Shown: positions 59,701 to 64,000 of the stretch, in pieces
Layout of the letters: each line of letters begins with the position of its first letter
Numbering within the stretch: the stretch's first letter is position 1
Made by a program: the position numbers and the translations under genes
Notes under the pieces: model-generated
Seen by the model: only the letters and a program-made list of their open reading frames with translations
Databases searched by the model: none
Told to the model about the DNA's origin: nothing
Origin: Phallusia mammillata
Taxonomy: Eukaryota; Chordata; Ascidiacea; Phlebobranchia; Ascidiidae
Assembly (NCBI GenBank): GCA_003260075.1
Contig: QLIY01000050.1
Location: forward strand, 143,983-207,982
Reading direction: 5' to 3'
DNA length: 64,000 bases

Positions 59701-62700
59701 TAACCGGTTGATCAAGAATGTGGTTCAAGAGGATGAGGCCAAGATGGACAAGTTGCGCAGAAGAAACAAAACTTTAGAAGAAGTCAACAACAATGTTCGG
59801 GTGCTTAACGAAATGTTGGCCCAGTTTAAACCTGAAACACCAGTCACAGATATGCAAACTATGAAGGTAACAAGGTTTAATTTAAGTTATACCATATCAA
59901 ATTAGTTAAGATGAACATGAATTGTTAACTTGGATCAGCCCTGAAGCTTTCATGCAAACTAGTGATCATGGCATAATCACATATAAACCATTGTACTCTA
60001 GGCCCATTAAAAGCATTATACAGAATTAACTGGTCAAATAAATCCGAGGTTGTTTTTTGTGTGTGCTAACTGGTTCATGAATTAGTGAAGCAACGTGTTA
60101 CTTTTCTGTGTTTTATTCACAGAATATGTTTTTGTAGGAAATATATGACGGGTGTCAAAAACTGCGACCCACCCTCTTTCGATTGGCATCTGACACTGAC
60201 GACGACGAAACCGCTTTGATGGACATATTACGAGCTAACGATGATGTGTCAAGAGTAATGCAGTCATTCGAGAAGCTCGTCCAACCCAGACTGACTTCCA
60301 TGACAGACAGAAAGGGTGACGGTGCTGCTTCAGAGCCTGCTGAGTCCTCAGAACAAAAACCAGGTTTTTATTCAAATATTTTGAGAAAATTTGCATATTC
60401 CCTAATGACTTTGGTGGTCTCTGGGAATGTGTATGTCCCCCTATTGATTTTTGCAGCAATGATTTTTCAGACATTTGCTCCTTTGTATTGATTGTTGCCT
60501 AATTGACTTCATGGCATTGGTTAATTTATAAGCTGTGTTAACATGCCAATATACATTAAGCACGAATGCAATTTTATAATCACTATCAAATTGGTTTTAA
60601 AAATATTTAAACTTTAAGATTGAAACAACCTAGTTTGCTGCATATTATAAATGTTTTTGGTATAGTTTAGATTTTAGAAAAAAGAAGTAATAGATAGTGT
60701 GAATTAGGGGTGCATAACCTGTAGTGCTTTTTTTGCTTGTGGGCATGGAGACTAATTTATGTGGTCACTAACATTTATTTGAAAAATATATGTAGTGGTT
60801 GCCTTGAACTAATTAAATTTTTCTGCCAGCTTAATGACTGGTCCAAATGAGTTTCCTGCAATTGAAAAGATTTATACCCCTGTAGCCATCTGTGTCAGAC
60901 TTTTTGTATTTAGACTGTGTGCAAACATTACAAAATAAACCGGCAATACACAGTATAATAATATAGAAGGTGACATCATAAACACTTGAGACTAATCACC
61001 AAAATATCCAGATCAATTTATATATAAATTAATAATCAACATAGATTTTCATTTACCAGTGGGTTGGTTATTATGAGATAAATCCTGTTTTTTACTGTAT
61101 TATGTGAACAAAACCATAAATATGTGTGCAGCTGATAGTCCCTGTGGCATGGCCATCAATAGCAGGTTTTGCACCCCTGGTGTAGATGTAAGGGTGATTT
61201 TAATAAATTGTTTACGTAAGTCTGATAACTAGGGCTATATTTTTTGACCTAAAAAATGAAAAAAAATGACCTATAAATTGAAAATTTCGACAAATTTTGA
61301 CTTTAAAAAACTTTTTTTTGACAAAATTTTGACCTAAAGAATTCAAAAGTTTAAATTACACATTATCGTACAAAAAGTTAAAAATGGCTGTAAGATAATC
61401 TAACTAGAGCGAAAGAATGTGCAAAAATAACAGAAGGGCAAAAATCTGAACATAAACCCATTCTGAAAAGGGAAATGAGCTAATTAAAAATCACTGCCAA
61501 AAAACTGCAGCTAAGACACAACGAAAATTGTTCAAAACATTTGTCTAAACTAAAGATACATGAAGTATCTAAAGCAAAACCGAAGCAAGAGCTGCACCTC
61601 ACCTGCAGCTGCCGTAAAATGACTTAGGACCTACCAAAATTTTGCACGTTCTGAGGTGTGTTGAGCATCATCCCATGTCAACCTAATTATTTCACTCACT
61701 TGATGATTTATGATTCACAATAAGTAAGCAATGGGCCAATTACAACTGTATAAAGTAGGCTACAAGGTGTAAAATGAAAAGTTCATGGACAGTGCAACCT
61801 CTACAACCACAACAATGCAGTTTGTAAACAATTTTAACTTTGTAAAAAAATTTGTCAATTTTTGACCTATTCTAAAAATTTTGACAAAATTTTGACTTTT
61901 TTTGACAAGTCAAAAAATAATCGCCTTACTGATAACTAATAGATTTGTGTATATTCTTGCTAATCAGCAAAACTGAATTTCAATTAATTATAATTCCTCT
62001 CTGATTTAGATAATTCTTCAAACATGTTGGACTTGGCTGGTCTTAGTCTGCAATCAACTGAACCACCAAGTGTGCAAACTAACACTGACACTTTTAAACC
62101 ATTCACCGCATTTGAACAACAACCTACCAGTAATGGTAGGGTCACCTAGTGCTTGTAGTATAATCTTCATTTCATGATTTTCTAATGCAGCATAATTGTT
62201 AAACTTATGTTGCACAAGTGAAGCTGGCTTGGGTGTGTGGTGTTTTTCAAGTTAAAACCTGCTGTGAAATGTATAAAAACGTTTTCTTGCTGTGGTTTAA
62301 ACAAGTGCGTTTGTTGACCCCCTAAATGGGTCTATAAGTTGGTATTAGGGGTGTGTGAAAAAAAGTTTTAAAATAGTGTGTGACAGCATGTAAGGTGTAC
62401 AGAAAGAATTTATAAAAGATCTGTTATTACTAAACCAGGATCCTAATAGGCTGCAGACAGTGCACACTGTTTCGGCCTATAAGGTCTTTGAGTGCAGCTG
62501 GTGAACAGAGATCAGCCATATTGGCTAGGGGGGGGGGGGGGGGGGGGGGGGGAGTGCAGCTGGTGACCAAAAATCAGCCATATTGGCTAGTGTAGCCATC
62601 CAAGGACACTCAAGTTTGTTGGGAGCAACAGGCTCAAGCTATGCCTCAACTATTGAGACTGTATGAGTCGAAACAGTGTACACTGTCTGCAGCGTATCAT

Positions 62701-63451
62701 TTATTAGCTTCATGCTTTTACAAGGGCCCTACTGGTTTAAACGATAGCAAAATCTCTTGCAAACTTGAATTAATTTATGTAAACAAGGGTGTTTATAGTG
62801 TGGTAGCTTAACAAAATGTTTTCCATTTTGTGATAATAAGTTTAGTTACTGTATGGTTAGTTGTTTGTTATTCATCACAAGTTACAAAAACGTGAATTTC
62901 TGTTGCAACATTCAGGTGTGGACGAGAACTTGCTTCTTAGTTTTCCATCAACCAACACAGTAACTAATTCTGCTGCAACCAACGACGTCAACAGCCTTTT
63001 CTCATTGGACGATTTAATGGCGAACATCCCTTCTTCCACCAACACAACACAACCGGCTCCCCCCACGCTACCTGTGATGTCATCCATGCCAGTGACGTCA
63101 TCAGCGCCGATACCTAAACTACCGTCACCTCCACAACAGAAACCCCAGGTACAGTAAGCCTTGTATATTCACAATTAAAATACTTGTCGTTTTAAACCTT
63201 TTATGGTGTACTTTTTTTATGGTGTACTTTCTATTTTGCTCAGGAATCGTTTACAACTTTTTACAAATCGTTACAAAATGTGTCTCTTTGACCCCTGAAC
63301 TTACCGCTTACCCCCAAACGTTGACAGTTTTAATTTGTCACATTTCGTAGCATTTTGGGTTGTTTCTTTCTGTAGGAATGAACGAATAAATTAAACCTGA
63401 GAGCTAATTTGTCAACATTGGTACATTGCCTAGTTACAAATGGAATGAAAA

Positions 63452-63524
<73 letters not shown>

Positions 63525-63939
63525 CAGCTGTTTTCTGACCTTGGCGAAGTAAGCAGAAACATGATGGAGCAATCACTTGGAAGAAAGTTGGAGGAATCTT
63601 TTCCGTAAGTTTGTTTTGATTGCTAAAACTGGAATTGTTAAGTCTGGTCGAATACCGTTGTATATACAGCACATTTGTGATAGGGTCTGAATTTGGCCCT
63701 GAGCCCCAAACCTGGCCCATACCCAATTTAAAAAACCGAAAATTGGTGAAATTACGGCACAGGGGGGGGGGGCCCCATTTTATTTCAATAAGCAAGGATT
63801 TATTAAAAAGTGCTTGAATAAAATCACAATTCACAACTTTTATCTGATCTATTTTGTTACAGCTGTTTTCTGACCTTGGCGAAGTAAGCAGAAACATGAT
63901 GGAGCAATCACTTGGAAGAAAGTTGGAGGAATCTTTTCC
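56793..63939 (+). CDS. GGA1: GGA clathrin adaptor (VHS-GAT-hinge), 3' end beyond window
   Basis: Golgi-localised, gamma-ear-containing, ARF-binding adaptor that sorts acid-hydrolase receptors from trans-Golgi to endosomes. Exons: 56793-56835, 57149-57233, 57954-58128, 58638-58761, 58933-59081, 59696-59866, 60138-60363, 62010-62135, 62916-63148, then 63528-63604 or its duplicate 63863-63939. The VHS domain (about 5-150) has TRLLAHKIQSP and FLNELIKVVSPKY; the GAT domain (about 170-310) has ANRLIKNVVQED and LEEVNNNVRVLNEML, the ARF- and ubiquitin-binding helices. The hinge holds a clathrin-box-like NMLDLAGL and a Ser/Thr/Pro-rich stretch. The gamma-ear domain must lie to the right. The paralog number cannot be assigned; an ascidian probably has one gene. 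Confidence 0.9.
58386..58471. repeat. Tandem repeat, 31 bp x about 3, in GGA intron 3
   Basis: Three near-identical units containing AATAGCAACATTTGTGGTGT follow one another; the last is cut short. Confidence 0.8.
60705..61179. mobile_element. Non-autonomous hAT element, about 475 bp, in GGA intron 7
   Basis: Ends TAGGGGTGCATAACC and GGTTTTGCACCCCTG are inverted repeats; flanks GTGTGAAT and GTGTAGAT agree at six of eight positions. Confidence 0.65.
61230..61928. mobile_element. Non-autonomous hAT-like element, 699 bp, in GGA intron 7
   Basis: Inverted ends TAGGGCTATATTTTTTGAC and GTCAAAAAATAATCGCCTTA with CTGATAAC perfectly duplicated at 61222-61229 and 61929-61936. The interior is rich in TTTTGAC repeats; no coding capacity. 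Confidence 0.8.
62450..62693. mobile_element. MITE-like element with 25-bp inverted ends in GGA intron 8
   Basis: GCTGCAGACAGTGCACACTG at the left and its near-perfect inverse ending CACTGTCTGCAGC at the right. A 25-G run (62528-62552) inside is flanked by a 39-bp direct repeat, so its true length is shorter. No target duplication is evident. Confidence 0.6.
63528..63939 (+). repeat. Duplicate copies of GGA exon 10
   Basis: The same 77-base exon (LFSDLGEVSRNMMEQSLGRK, then LEESFP) occurs at 63528-63604 and 63863-63939, separated by a G run at 63762-63772, with near-identical flanks. Using both would break the frame, so this is another assembly-type duplication. Confidence 0.8.
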
Positions 63940-64000
63940 GTAAGTTTGTTTTGATTGCTAATACTGCAATTGTTAAGTCTGGTTGAATACCTTTACGGCA

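Overview
The window is a nuclear piece of an animal genome carrying five multi-exon genes. All are best matched by chordate proteins: legumain, XBP1, a RIPK-like kinase, a SMURF-type HECT ubiquitin ligase and a GGA adaptor. Introns are mostly short and AT-rich. Duplicated stretches differ by several per cent, as two haplotypes of a very polymorphic species would. A 16-base stretch at 39193-39208 is identical to the Ciona spliced leader as I remember it. I infer an ascidian tunicate, probably Ciona. The high divergence would suit C. savignyi, but the species is not proven.

Layout. 145-7699 (+): legumain, with its last four exons present twice around a poly-G run. 9984-12745 (+): XBP1, with a perfect ERSE upstream and a 32-nt IRE1-type intron inferred inside exon 4. 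15680-22096 (-): a non-RD protein kinase with a helical, TPR-like C-terminal region. 24643-53111 (+): a SMURF ligase (C2, three WW, HECT) with an 18.6-kb first intron that holds a second, alternative first coding exon at 37992-38034. 56793 to the window end (+): GGA (VHS, GAT, hinge), cut off before its ear domain. The kinase and SMURF genes are divergent; all other genes point right.

Repeats. Introns and spacers hold many small non-autonomous hAT elements with 8-bp target duplications, some Tc1/pogo-like elements with TA duplications, and short tandem repeats. About 24 poly-G runs are scattered through the window. Most runs of about 10 G are flanked by direct copies of the same 40-350 bases, so they look like assembly joins between overlapping or allelic contigs and not biology. 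Several disturb coding exons.

Function. The genes do not form an operon or pathway. XBP1 is the transcription factor of the unfolded protein response; legumain and GGA belong to the lysosomal and Golgi-to-endosome system; SMURF limits BMP/TGF-beta signalling. The points most worth following are the XBP1 intron and ERSE, the alternative SMURF N-terminus, the kinase architecture, the spliced-leader match, and the AG acceptors found just upstream of the start codons.
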